Origin: Reticulascus tulasneorum
Taxonomy: Eukaryota; Ascomycota; Sordariomycetes; Glomerellales; Reticulascaceae
Direction: 5' to 3'
DNA length: 64,000 nucleotides
Assembly (NCBI GenBank): GCA_001557505.1
Contig: LSAX01000003.1
Span: 2,728,001 to 2,792,000 of the forward strand
This document shows, piece by piece, positions 46,436 to 57,609 of this stretch; within the stretch, counting starts at the first letter, position 1, and each line of letters opens with the position of its first letter. The position numbers were made by a program, and so were the translations under genes. Below the pieces are notes generated by a model. That model searched no databases, was not told where the DNA came from, and saw only the letters and a program-made list of their open reading frames with translations.

Positions 46436-46897
46436 ATGTCTACATTCAATCAGTCAACCGAGCCTAAGCCCGAAGATGGCCCCCACTCCGAACAGCCTAC
46501 CACGGCTCCTCCAGACCTCAGCGCCATTCTGGCAGCTGCTGGCCTGCCAGTGGACACAGTAAAGACGCCCGAACAGGCAAAATTCGTCATGGCAATGCTC
46601 TCGGGCGAGTCAAACACCGGCGACCTGCACGAGTTGCAGAAATTCTCGGCCCTTATACGGGAACGATTGGGCAAAGAAGTAGAAGGGCAGGTGAAAGACC
46701 ACGTTGCGCGGGTTCTAGACGTCAAGGCAGGCTCGACCGATCGGGAGAAGGCCAAGGCAGAGGGACGGGAGTTGCTGGGTGGGCATAAGGATTTGGAGAA
46801 CACATACGATAGACTTTTTGCGAATGCCAAGGCGGTAGAGCTGGCGAGGAACCTGAGCAGTGCGCCCGAGGGATCAGGAACTTCTGCCAGTTCCTAA
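46436..46897 (+). CDS. Small helical protein, unknown function
   Basis: One exon of 153 aa with no signal peptide or membrane segment. After a Pro/Ser-rich start, residues about 25-145 are predicted by eye to be largely helical and charged (ALIRERLGKEVEGQVKDHV, TDREKAKAEGRELLGG), ending in a Ser/Gly tail. Coding is supported by protein-like composition and a leader rich in C and A just before the ATG. I do not recognise the family. It sits between two genes for secreted proteins but appears intracellular. Confidence 0.75.
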   Translation: MSTFNQSTEPKPEDGPHSEQPTTAPPDLSAILAAAGLPVDTVKTPEQAKFVMAMLSGESNTGDLHELQKFSALIRERLGKEVEGQVKDHVARVLDVKAGSTDREKAKAEGRELLGGHKDLENTYDRLFANAKAVELARNLSSAPEGSGTSASS

Positions 46898-48050
46898 TTT
46901 TTCACGAGTACTTTAGCTGATTACGACGGCCGCGGAGAGTTGTGGCACTCAAAGATTGTCGCAAGTCGACGCAACTAGGGGTACGGGGTCTTTGTCAATT
47001 AGCGAACCAATTTTGACCGAGGATTCTATTCAATGCGTCATAACTCAACTTCGCTCGCTGGTAGCCTGGGGACCAGGTCCTCCCAAGCTGAGCCAAGAAA
47101 TTCCCAAAGTCCCGAAGGCAAACCCAATGTGCTGGTGTAGACGCGTAACAATCACGGTTTGTGTGCATATTCGCGGCTTGGCGTCATACCGGGTGGGGTC
47201 AAATTCCACCGGCTTTCGTCCGGTGTGTGTGCATATATGCATGCAGTCATCTTGAAAGATAATCTAATCAATCAGTGGGGGAGATGGAACTTGAAATTCG
47301 GGATGGGTCCGGGCGCTTATTGACTGCGACAACGCCACCGTTGCAACGTAGGAATCGAAGTTCTATATGTAATAAGACGCAGGTCGCGCGGAATGCCGCC
47401 CCCGCCGGAACCAATTCCCCGGACCGACCCATTCGGTTCTGGCTTCGTAGACGGTCGTGTATGTGGTGACTTTGTGATGACCCTTCGAGACCGTAATGAT
47501 AACTAATTCATTGATCCATCTCAAGAAACCATGGGACCAGAACTGGCCAAGAACGAAAGGGGCGTCGTCCAGACCAGGTCATTCATCTCCGCTTATAAGC
47601 GTCGTCGTTCAAGGGATTTAGTTGCATGAGAGATCGTACGACTTGATCCTGGGGGAGAAGTGATGGAGAATACTACAGGCGATATCGGAATGCCTGCCAC
47701 GGTGTCGAAGAAGCCCAGGCAGCCGTGGTATTCGGACGACGACTGGAAGCGAACGGCGTGAGTCGTTCCAACTCTCACCACAGCTCCTTCATCCGACACT
47801 TACGCGTGAAGGAGAGGCGGATGGACGATGGGACGTGGAATTGGTTCTGAGTTGCGCGGAAATCCCAGGTTTAGTTGGGAGAATGGAACTCCAAGCTGTA
47901 GAGTCAAAACTATATCACAAACAGTCATCTCCTCCTGACAGACTCTTCTGCTGTTTCCGTGATATCTTTGACCTTGACATCTCAACATCAACCCACATCG
48001 CACCCAACTTATATCTCGAAGTCCCCTCTTGTTCCAAATCAGTAACCAAA
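46898..48050. other. Intergenic upstream of a secreted-protein gene
   Basis: It includes a short direct recurrence of GTGTGCATAT (around 47161 and 47226) and the probable promoter of the downstream gene. Frames on either strand are short and unsupported. Confidence 0.55.
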
Positions 48051-48696
48051 ATGCGTTCTATTCTCTCTCTCTTTGCCATTGCCTCCGTGGCCACCTCTGT
48101 CGTCGCCGTGGACATTATTGTCTTTCCAGGCAGCCCCAACTGCGCGTCTGGCGGCCTGGCCTGCTCCAACATCGGGCCCAATACCTGCTGCACCCAGGGT
48201 CCTAGCGACCAATACACCTCTGCCTATTACACCAACCTGGGAACTTCTACTACGGCCCATTATGTAAGACCCGCCTTGTCATCGCCTTTGTATCTCACAA
48301 TTGCAAGGCCAAAGGAGCGAGGAGAGGAGAGAAACAAAAATCGACTAACACCTTTCCTTGTAGGCCTACGCTTACCGGCAGAGCAACGGTAACCCCTGCG
48401 GTAATCTGTGCAGTTTCGGATGGGGATTTAATCAGAACATCTGTGTTGGCGGTTGCAACTTCGCGGGCGCCAGGTGGCGTGACGGCCTCAGCCGCATAAA
48501 GAGGGACGAGGTCGCGGGAGAGTGTGTCAAGCCCGATAGGGCCGTATTTGAGAATGGCCAAGCGTTCCGCATTAACTACGATGTCCCCGAAAATATCACC
48601 GCTGCTATTATTGGGCTCGTGGAGGCTGGTTCATTGCTAGAGAATGGTGTCCCGGATGAGCTTTTGGCATTCGAGGTCCCTGCGCCTGAGCTGTAG
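48051..48696 (+). CDS. Secreted cysteine-rich protein, unknown function
   Basis: Exons 48051-48263 and 48364-48696 around a 100-nt intron (GTAAGA...TTGTAG) give 181 aa. Residues 1-20 (MRSILSLFAIASVATSVVAV) form a signal peptide. The mature protein has nine Cys, including CASGGLACSN and NTCC in exon 1 and PCGNLC, ICVGGC and GECV in exon 2, plus one N-glycosylation site (NIT). The two halves join in phase 0 at YAYRQSNG. I do not know the family; lineage-specific secreted proteins of this type are common in plant-associated or saprotrophic ascomycetes. An odd Cys count may mean one free thiol or a dimer. Confidence 0.85.
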
Positions 48697-49647
48697 GCTG
48701 GGGATGTAGGCATAATGGACATCCAACGCGCTATTAGAGTGCCTTGTGTTTTCTTCTCTTCTTACCCTCCTTTATTTTATATTCCCTCCCCCCCCTTTAA
48801 CCTCAGCCAATATTAGATACTTTTATCCAGTGAATCATTCATTAAACAAGTACTTTTGGTTTGAAGTATGGAGTATGCCTAGAAACACATCCTTTCAACT
48901 ATCTCCATCATACTAAAGCAAGGTCGGGTGAGGTGGACTGACCTTACAGGGGTAAACTTAGTAGTGATCAGGGCTATCATGATAAATTTTATGTGTAGCG
49001 TCTCCCTATTAAATCGATAGTTTATTTCATTCTATTCTTTGCATGTAGTTCAATGACATACACGTAGTGTTACATCTCGATGCAGGTCACAACAGAGTGA
49101 ATGGATATGGAGTGCCGACTCCGTTGCGGATTAGCGGCCTGTCAGTAAAAGTCCTGATATGTGTAATTAGCTGATCTCTGCCTCCTCTTACGATGGGGCA
49201 TTTTATGTGCTATTTTATAATGGGTAAACCCCGTTTTCACTATGCCTGAATAACCCGACGGCACTATTATGGACTAGCTATGAAGTAGCCACGCGGGCAC
49301 GCATTACTTACCATTCTGTATACTCTCCCTGACTCTGTGTCGTACCGAACGTAAGGTAGCTCACGGTGTCCAACGTGCGGCTGCATAATACGTGAAATCT
49401 GATGTTGAAAGCGGCAAGGACCTTCAGGCAAAGCAAAGACTGTTTTTCCCCCTCCGATGTGTCAAATATACCTTCCCGTTGTATATGCCACCGGCTTAGA
49501 TTGACAGTAGGAGATTTCCTTGAAGATAGACTCTGCGCGGCAACTTCTTCTCAGACTCACGGATTGCTTGCCGCTAACAGCCCATTAACTCCACGTTCCT
49601 TACAGGATTTTTGGAACATCAATACGACAAATCTAACCCTGGTCAAC
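48697..49647. other. AT-rich intergenic stretch
   Basis: It is visibly richer in A/T than the flanking coding DNA, with frequent TA steps and no gene. It separates the secreted-protein stretch from the next core genes. Confidence 0.55.
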
Positions 49648-51803
49648 ATGGTCAAGAAAAAGCCTGCAAAAAGACGTGCCAGAAAAGACGTCAGGGATGG
49701 CGGGCATAAAAAGCAGCGCGTGGAAGTTGAAGCTCCAAATGCCACCGCTGAAGAATCGAAGGCAGAGACTCGTTCGACTGCATTCGAGGAGGGCGGGGTT
49801 ACTGGTGAGATGATCCTGTTTTACATCTTGTTCACTTTGCTCGGAGTTCTGCGTTACCGCTATGCTTCTCAGTCGACAGATTTACTAACAGCGCATTTCA
49901 TAGTGCAGTTCTTAACCCCTCCTTTGTGCAGCCAAGTTCAAGATGAAAACAAGCAGAAACAAAGTAAGCATCTTCTATTACGGTCCTACCTCGATCGATG
50001 ATGTGATTTAAAGTTGACACTAAGTTAGTGGCTCTGAACCTCAGTCGAACTCCGTCAAGCCACCTGGAACAAGCTCGCGCGGCGACTATCCTCGCTGGAA
50101 CGGGTGACTTCAGACCGGGAATGTCCACGCAGGAGAAGCTTGAACTAGGTCTTCGGCTGGCAGCAAGAAAAAAACAGGTATATGCCGAATACCACAAACA
50201 AATACCGCAGACCGATACCACCGAAACACTAAACAGTAATGTGAGAATGGGAAGATTTGACCTCACCGACCTTGCACTTAACCTACCACCTGATCTGGAA
50301 CCGAGCCACGCAGCGCGAAGAATCGAGCAACTAGTTGGAGCATATGGAAGCGATACTGTTTTCAAGATCACCAGAGATAAGGAGGCAGACGAAGAGGGTG
50401 ACGAGGATGCCAACGAGGAAGAGGAAAGATGGATGCTGCAGGCTCACTTTCAGAGGAGACTCCCTTATGTGTACGTATTCAAGGAGCCCCCTCGGCCACT
50501 CGGCTACTAAAGTCTTGCACTGAGCATTCGGCTAACGGACAGTAGTCAAGCGTCGTCCAGTCGGCTTCAGGCAGCTTTGGGTCTGTTCAATAACAACCCT
50601 CACGACATCCTTGGGATCGCAGCCTTCCGACTTCCTGGCCATATCATGGACATAGAGCCTCATGGGCAAGAAAGATGGTTCTTTGAAACGGACCCCAGTC
50701 TGCGCGAACTTTTGAAAAGAGCAGCAATGGCGAGCGAAGTGCAGAGTCTATCAGTCGACAAAATCTGTTTCAACGCTGAGATCTTCTCTAGCATGCACGG
50801 ATTGCTCGGGCCATCCATCGCCCCTTTCAGAGCCACTCAGAACAGTCTCGCCCCAGCAACGACTCTCAAAACTATTATTTTCATTACAGCGGATCAGACT
50901 TGCTCTATCAAATTGTATGAAGTGATGTTGTGAGTATTTTTTGTGACTCTGTTGCTACAGGCAACATGTCGAACATGTATTGACGGTCTCAGATACGAAC
51001 GGTCTGGTGCGCAACGAAAGTGGATGTTTTTCTACATTTCGAAACCACTCACACGAATCAATGGCCGGCCTCCTCCGCAATTAGACCCCATGCCTACTTC
51101 TTCGATCATGTTCGCGATCCCAACGGAAAAGGTCACGCAGATGCCGACGACTTCTGTCTTCTCCAAGCCTTCAGCAACGAAAACCTCTAAGGGGGAAGCG
51201 CGACTGGGTAATTTCGAGAGATTCGGACGCGAGGATCCCAGCACTGGAGAGAACCGAGCCAAGAAGCTGAGATACAAACTCAGCAAAGAAGGGATCCCGA
51301 CCTTCATGTGTTCGTCAAAGCAAGGATTTATACCAGAAGGATACCCAAGGTTCCACGATTTCCTGAGTGTCAGAGATATGGACGGAATTCTATGGAACGA
51401 GACTGGCCAAGTTCAGGGAACGAATCGAGCCAGAGACAATTGGTGGGGGGAGTTTCAGATGAGTGCCGCTGCAGACAAACATCAATGGTACACTGTCCAG
51501 AAAGCCATGGCGCGAGGACGCTGTATCATTGACCTTTATACCGCAGACGATTGGATGGCACGGGCACCTGATACTCATCTCCAGACTGCTGATAGAGTCC
51601 CTGTTCCAGAGCCCATTCCGAATCCAGGTCCGGTTCTTAGCACAGGCATCGCTGGTTACCCAGACCGTGTTCTTGTTACAGGTCAGAAACCACAGAGAGG
51701 CAAGGGAAAGGACAAGAACACAGGCGGTGGCAGAAGAGGAAGCAAAATCAGAGCTCAACCTTCAGCGCTTCGCAACGAGGTGCAAATGGAGGATGAGGAG
51801 TAA
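49648..51803 (+). CDS. Conserved-looking basic protein, unknown function
   Basis: The proposed exons are 49648-49804, 49932-49963, 50025-50470, 50543-50929 and 50993-51803, for 610 aa. The start MVKKKPAKRRARKDVRD is strongly basic, like nucleolar or nuclear localisation signals. An acidic stretch (DEEGDEDANEEEERW) and a well-ordered centre (LFNNNPHDILGIAAF, RKWMFFYISKPLTR) follow. The C-terminal part has WWGEFQM, IIDLYTADDWMAR and PVPEPIPNPGPVLSTGI, then a basic Gly-rich tail (KGKDKNTGGGRRGSK) and MEDEE. Exons 2 and 3 are the least certain: the acceptor at 50024 is TAAG and a better-looking TTAG four bases on would shift the frame. I cannot name the family. Nuclear or nucleolar location is an inference from charge alone. 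Confidence 0.7.
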
Positions 51804-52295
51804 GTAGAGGAGGTAGCTAGAGTACGTTGACTTGGTGCTTAAGCTTTACGTTTCTCCTTATGGCAAGGGTATATCTGCTTCTTTGAACAGTTAGAGTAGG
51901 TTTACATATATCCATCGCATCCATTCCTCCGAATTGAGTGAATGGGGTTTCATAGATGCATCAAAATTCTAAGCTGCAATAAGGTTGGGCGGAGAACAGT
52001 GGACACAAACCATGAGATGTCGTTGAAGGAGGCTGAAAATGGACCGGCGTTGGTGTGGGGCAATTTTAGTCAAGGCGGTGAGTCGGGAAATATTTTCGCC
52101 GTGCGAAAGTCATCAGGTCCCCGCCAGAAACTAAACAATCCCTGGTGAACTTTTTGCAAGCCGGTGCCTTGACGATATTCTTGTTCCAACCATCGCCACG
52201 AGATTCCTTCACTCTCCTGAAGCTTTTCTCACGGTCAAACCCACGAAAACATTTGATAATTTCCATAATTTCCACGCCTACCGTCGTTGCCCATC
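51804..52295. other. Intergenic: CCT3 promoter region
   Basis: About 490 bp between tandem plus-strand genes. No gene was seen, and no distinct core promoter element stands out. Confidence 0.6.
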
Positions 52296-54206
52296 ATGCA
52301 AGCACCTGTGGTGGTAATGAGTGAGTCCGCCCCTCCTCCTGAAGCTTGTCGAAGCTCGGTAATCGGATGCAGAACACTGACATGGGACGCCAGACACTGG
52401 GAGTGGTGAGAGACAGACGGGGCGAAAAGCTCAAATGTCCAACATTGCTGCTGCTAAGACGTAGGCGACTTCTATGACCGTCTCGCTGGATGTAGCTAAT
52501 GTAAAGCAGTGTCGCCGACATCATCCGATCATGTTTGGGACCCAAAGCTATGCTCAAGATGCTTCTAGACCCCATGGGAGGCATAGTTCTTACGAACGAC
52601 GGTCATGCGATCCTCCGAGAGATCGAAGTCTCGCACCCCGCAGCCAAGAGCATGATCGAACTAAGCCGGACGCAAGACGAAGAAGTGGGAGATGGAACCA
52701 CAACCGTCATCATTCTTGGTGAGTGATTTATAGCTACTGGCACATCTATGAAAGATATCTGACAGGTCATAGCTGGTGAAATCCTTGCCCAGTCACTTCC
52801 CCAACTGGAGCGTAACATCCATCCTGTCGTGATTATTTCCGCATTCAAACGAGCCCTGAAGGATGCCCTCGAGATCATCGACGATATCTCCCTCCCTATC
52901 GATGTCGAAGACGACAAGGCAATGTATGGGCTCATCTCGTCATCTATTGGAACAAAGTTTGTTGCGAGATGGTCCGACCTGATGTGCAGCCTCGCCCTCA
53001 AAGCCGTCCGAACTGTTGCGTGGGAGGCTGGCAATGGCAAGAAAGAAGTCGACATCAAGCGATACGCGCGCATAGAGAAAGTCCCGGGTGGCGAGATCGA
53101 GGACAGCAGAGTTCTGGATGGAGTCATGTTGAACAAAGATATCACCCACCCGAAGATGCGAAGGAGAATAGAGAACCCTAGAATCGTGCTCCTTGACTGC
53201 CCGCTGGAGTACAAAAAGGGAGAGTCGCAAACAAACATCGAGGTATCAAAGGAAGAAGACTGGAATCGCATCCTTCAGATTGAGGAGGAGCAGGTCAAGG
53301 CAATGTGCGAGTCCATCATTGCCCTTAAGCCGGATCTTGTCATTACGGAGAAGGGCGTCTCAGGCAAGTGATGATGCGATTTTCTTCTTAAGGTCATAAA
53401 TGCTAACCGGTTCCTAGATCTCGCACAGCACTACTTTGTGAAGGCTAACATCACCGCCCTCCGTCGGGTCCGCAAGACAGACAACAACAGAATAGCCCGT
53501 GCTACTGGCGCAACCATTGTCAACCGAGTTGATGATCTACAGGAATCTGATGTTGGAACACAATGCGGCCTTTTCGAGATTGAGAAGATTGGAGACGAAT
53601 ACTTCACTTTCCTGACCAAGTGCAAGTCGCCCAAGGCATGCACAGTACTCCTAAGAGGTCCATCCAAAGATGTCTTGAACGAGATCGAGCGAAATCTCCA
53701 AGACGCTATGGGTGTGGCTCGCAACGTGATATTCTCCCCAAGATTGGCTCCTGGTGGCGGTGCCACGGAGATGGCAGTGTCTGTGCGACTGGGCCAATTG
53801 GCGAAGAGTATCGACGGTGTCCAGCAGTGGCCATACAAGGCCATCGCGGACGCCATGGAGGTCATCCCGCGAACCTTGGTGCAGAACGCAGGTGCCAGTC
53901 CCGTACGAGTCTTGACAGATCTGCGAGCCAAGCATGCGGAAGGCAAGAGTTCATGGGGCATCAATGGAGATACCGGTGTGATAGTCGACATGAAAGAGTA
54001 CGGCGTCTGGGAGCCAGAGGCCATTAAGCTACAAAGCATCAAAACTGCTATCGAGGTATGTGTGCCCTCGTTCAAGGTCAATTTGCACTTTTTCCGTTTA
54101 CTAACATGGCAACCAGTCTGCCTGTCTTCTCCTGAGAGTTGATGACATTTGCAGCGCGAAGAAGGCGCAACAAGGCGGTGGCGGAATGGGTGGTGGAGAT
54201 GATTAG
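52296..54206 (+). CDS. CCT3: Chaperonin TRiC/CCT subunit gamma
   Basis: Six exons, 52296-52320, 52394-52460, 52510-52718, 52773-53363, 53418-54055 and 54117-54206, give 539 aa, the usual size. CCT folds actin, tubulin and WD-repeat proteins in the cytosol by ATP-driven ring closure. The gamma-type start MQAPVVVMN continues to GERQTGRKAQMSNIAAAKT across splices. The ATP site motifs LGPKAMLKMLLDPMGG, NDGHAILREI and QDEEVGDGTTTVI are present, as are ALKPDLVITEKGVSD and ARNVIFSPRLAPGGGATEM. The C-terminal KKAQQGGGGMGGGDD is the typical Gly-rich tail. Intron 4 (53364-53417) starts with GC, not GT. Introns are otherwise 49-73 nt with clear branch sites. Confidence 0.97.
53364..53417 (+). other. GC-AG intron in CCT3
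   Basis: The donor is CAG|GCAAGT and the acceptor TTCCTAG, with a GCTAACC branch 12 nt before the acceptor. Splicing joins GVS to DLAQHYF in phase 1, exactly as the conserved protein requires; no GT donor nearby gives this join. Confidence 0.93.
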
Positions 54207-54422
54207 GAACCCTGAAAATGTCAGTTGGGCGCAAGGAAGAGAGATGTATGTTGCAAAGTCATACCCTGTACTAGCCTTAGACCTCGGATTAGAAGTACCT
54301 AGATGAAGTTCTCGGGGAATCAAAAAGCCTGCTGAGTTTTGAATCTTGGGTCTATCCAGTCCAAAAGTTCACTTGTCGTCTCTCAACGTGAAAAGAGGAT
54401 CTTGCCATGAGCCCAACCTGGT

Positions 54423-55016
54423 TCAATCATCGTCGTGGATAATCAAGCCCGTAGGTTGTGCAGTACCGTTCTGGTTGGCTTCGCTCTGGCCAGCCCCCTT
54501 CGAAACATGATCCCTAGATGACTCAATTCCATCCATTTTATCACCACCCCCATTCGCCGCAGGTTTCGCAGCGCCAGTCCCGTTTCCTTTTGACTTTCTT
54601 GCCTTCATCTTCTTCTCCCTTTTCTCGCGATTCCGCCTCGTTTTCTCCTCGTCCTTCGTCTCCCTTTCCCTCTTCGCTTGCTCAAACTCCTCTGCGTCCT
54701 TCTCCTTCTTCACCTCCTCGTCCATGCTACGCAGCCTCTCGTACTCCCGCCGGCGGCTCGCCTTGTACACGTGGAACTCGCCGCTGCCGGCGCCGGCGCT
54801 GGAGCCCTGCACATTTGTCACGATCTCGGGGGGCGCGGCGAGGCGGCTGGTCGGGCCAGTGCCGGTGGGGATGCGGATCTCCTGGTCGGGCTTCGCGAAG
54901 AGAGCGTCCAGGGTTTTGGCCTGCTCCGACACGGGCGTGAGGGCGCGTTTCTTGACGGGGCGCTTGGAGCGCGGGTCCGCGGAGGTGGGGATCGACTCGG
55001 GCCCTTCGCCTGACAT
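54423..55016 (-). CDS. PRKRIP1/DUF1168 family protein (spliceosome-associated)
   Basis: One exon of 197 aa. The family signature is visible at residues about 70-115: GSGEFHVYKASRRREYERL followed by a long charged helix (EEVKKEKDAEEFEQAKRERE) and a Lys-rich segment (KREKKMKARKSKGNG). Human PRKRIP1 is a component of the catalytic spliceosome, where its long helix bridges factors; a similar role here is inferred. The N-terminal KRPVKKRALTPVSEQ and the Ala/Gly/Asn-rich tail ending LIIHDDD are disordered. It is convergent with CCT3, with 216 bp between the two stops. Confidence 0.88.
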   Translation of the reverse strand: MSGEGPESIPTSADPRSKRPVKKRALTPVSEQAKTLDALFAKPDQEIRIPTGTGPTSRLAAPPEIVTNVQGSSAGAGSGEFHVYKASRRREYERLRSMDEEVKKEKDAEEFEQAKRERETKDEEKTRRNREKREKKMKARKSKGNGTGAAKPAANGGGDKMDGIESSRDHVSKGAGQSEANQNGTAQPTGLIIHDDD

Positions 55017-55879
55017 GTTGTGCGGGATGTTTATGAGTTGTTATCTGAGGTCATACGATGATGGCGCCAGGCTGGCGGGTTGTTCTACGAGATGCGGCGC
55101 AACTGGCAGAGTTTCCTAAAGGAGCTGCGGCTGATGTTCCAGGCCGGTTAACCGCTGATCTGAGATTTTGGAAGCGCCAAAGCAGGCTAAGAGGCGTCTC
55201 GTGGCTGATGGTGAGCAGCTAAAATCCGAAAAGCTGAGGAATGCTTGCGGATCGTGGCACGAACGATGCGGCGACATTTAGATGGTTCCAGGCCCTGACA
55301 GGTGAGAATTACCCAATCCACCAAGAGCTGCCACCAATTTCCATCAGCCTCGCCGCTTATCGGAGGCACGCGCCAGTAAAAGTCCCGGCATTAGTGCCTG
55401 AAACACTGTAACCCGAGCTGTAATTGGTCGCTGGACCAGCTGGAATGGTTGCCAACTGTGCTGGCCGAGCGCCGATAAGCCCGCCCTATATGGTTATCAT
55501 TCCCCCACCACCGCGGCCGCCCCCCCCCCCCCAAACCAAATCAAACCAAACCAAACCAAACCTGGAGTCGTTAGAATCACCACGTCCCAGGCCACAAAAA
55601 GCAAAGTACCTCGTCAGAGCGAATAGATTTACTCCAGTCTCTTCTTTCAGCTGAACGAGTCATAGTCTGAACACGTCGATCGCCCCTACATCGGGCAGTG
55701 CAAAGAAAACATATATACTCTCATTGGGCTCTGCGTTCTCTCTTTTGCCCCTCCCCATATCCCACCATTTTGTCAAAGCCTCTCCTTAAATACCCAAGCC
55801 TCTACCCTCAGATACTTAGCGATTCACAACCCGAATTCTAGTCGTTGATAACGGTTTTGACTGTCAAAGGACAACCAAC
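55017..55879. other. Divergent promoter region with poly-C and AAACC repeats
   Basis: The PRKRIP1-like gene (-) and the phosphatase (+) start away from each other across 863 bp. A poly-C run and an (AAACC) microsatellite lie at 55520-55562, and a TATATA element occurs near 55712, about 170 bp before the phosphatase ATG. Confidence 0.6.
55520..55562. repeat. Poly-C (13) followed by an (AAACC)n repeat
   Basis: A 13-base C run (55520-55532) passes straight into about six AAACC-type pentamers, one of which is imperfect. Confidence 0.9.
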
Positions 55880-57609
55880 ATGCCTAAGCCAAGGCTGCTC
55901 ATTCTCATTAGACATGCTCAGTCTGAGGGTAACAGTATGGGTTCCCAGTTTCGCATAGGTCCACCTTGCCTCCATGATTGCTAATCGGTCTTGCCTCGAT
56001 TTAGAGAACCGCGAGATTCACCAGTCGATCCCAGATCACCGAGTAAAGTTGACACAAGATGGATGGCAACAAGCCTACGACGCCGGTCGTCGTCTGCGAC
56101 AATTGCTACGACCCGACGACACTCTCCACTTCTTCACGTCGCCTTACCGACGGACTCGGGAGACTACTGAGGGCATTCTCAGCACTTTAACCTCGGACGA
56201 AGAAGAGCCCTCCCCATTCAAGCGATCCAACATCAAAGTGTACGAGGAGCCGAGACTGCGCGAACAGGACTTTGGCAACTTCCAGCCCTGTGGCGCTGAG
56301 ATGGAGCGCATGTGGCAGGAGCGTGCGGATTATGGCCACTTCTTCTACCGCATTCCCAATGGCGAGAGCGCTGCCGATGCTTATGACCGCGTTAGTGGCT
56401 TCAACGAGAGTCTCTGGAGACAATTCGGCGAGAATGACTTCGCGAGCGTTTGCGTCCTAGGTAGGCATAGAAACCGCATGCTCGGTATCTATTCACAGTC
56501 CAAATGCTAATCGTAACCTTTCAGTCACCCACGGTCTAATGTCCCGAGTCTTTCTCATGAAATGGTATCATTTCACGGTGGAGTATTTCGAAGATCTGCG
56601 AAACGTCAACCACTGCGAATTCCTCATCATGCGCCGACAAGACGAAAATGGCAAGTACATCCTCGAGAACAAGTTGCGCACTTGGTCAGAACTGCGTAAG
56701 GATCGGACACTGGCCAACAAAGAGAAGGAGGAAAAAGAGAGAGAGAAAGAAGAGGCGGAAGAAGCAGCACCGAAGCCGAAGGAGATCAAGGAGGGCAAAG
56801 AGAGCAGGCCCAAGGAGGGCTTCACATTTGAACGGGCCAAGACATTTGTCGTCACACGTCGCTGGGGTGGTTGCCCGAACGGCTGCACCCATGGGAGCCA
56901 CTATAAGCGACGGGATGATCTGGAGATTCTGCGCCAGCGGGACGAATCTACTGCGACGGGCACTGGGCACACAAACGGTCATAGCCATCATCACTCGCCT
57001 GCTGCGTCGACGCTTGCAAGTCGACGACCGGCGGCCAAACGCTTCCAGAGCTACAACTCGGACGACGACGAGCACGAAGATGACCACGAGCACGTGCCTA
57101 GCCCGCAGATAGATGTGATCCGCGCCCGCGAGGAGGTCGTCTCCTCACCAGACGGGACCCCGTCCTTCATCTCCGCCGAGGACCGTCTGCACAGCCTCAA
57201 GTCGCCGCACCTGCACGTCGGTCGGGATTTCGGCGGCACTTACTCGGGCCACGCATCCCTGGCAGGCAGCGACACTGACCACTCGGAAGACGACGGCGGT
57301 CGACGCCATCGGATCGCTTCCCTCGTTGGCCGGGTTAAGGGTGTAGTCAACGGCAACGGCTCGGGCACGAAACGGCCCGGGTTGGTGGAGGAGGAGGAGG
57401 AGGAGCAGGAGGAGCATGGAGAAGAAGGAGAAGAAGGGGACGAAGGAGAAGGGCATAGCGACTTGGATGAGCGCGGTAGGGCCAGGAGGGCGAGGGCGAA
57501 CCGCCTCGGTGATGCGCACAGTAGCGACCTGGGCTCGGATGGCGACGCCGACGAGCGCCTGGCCCGGATCGAGAAGGAAGAAAAGAGCATACAGGGGAGC
57601 GTATATTGA
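55880..57609 (+). CDS. DET1: Phosphoglycerate-mutase-fold acid phosphatase (DET1-like)
   Basis: Exons 55880-55934, 56005-56460 and 56525-57609 (introns 70 and 64 nt) encode 531 aa. The histidine-phosphatase core covers residues about 1-210. The RHG-type motif is LIRHAQSEGN, with catalytic His12. The conserved KNREIHQSIPDHRVKLT follows the first splice, then FTSPYRRTRET, the acid region RLREQDFGNF, and the second catalytic His at 173 in VTHGLMSRV after the second splice. Yeast Det1 is a broad-range acid phosphatase linked to sterol transport. The C-terminal ~300 residues are extra relative to yeast: a Glu/Lys coiled-coil-like stretch, a His-rich patch (HTNGHSHHH) and a long Glu run, all likely disordered. 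Substrate is unknown. Confidence 0.87.

Noticed and set aside
50930..50960. 31-nt intron ending at the first CAG in the unknown-function gene
   Set aside because: It is too short for fungal splicing; the CAG at 50992 gives a 63-nt intron and a good frame.
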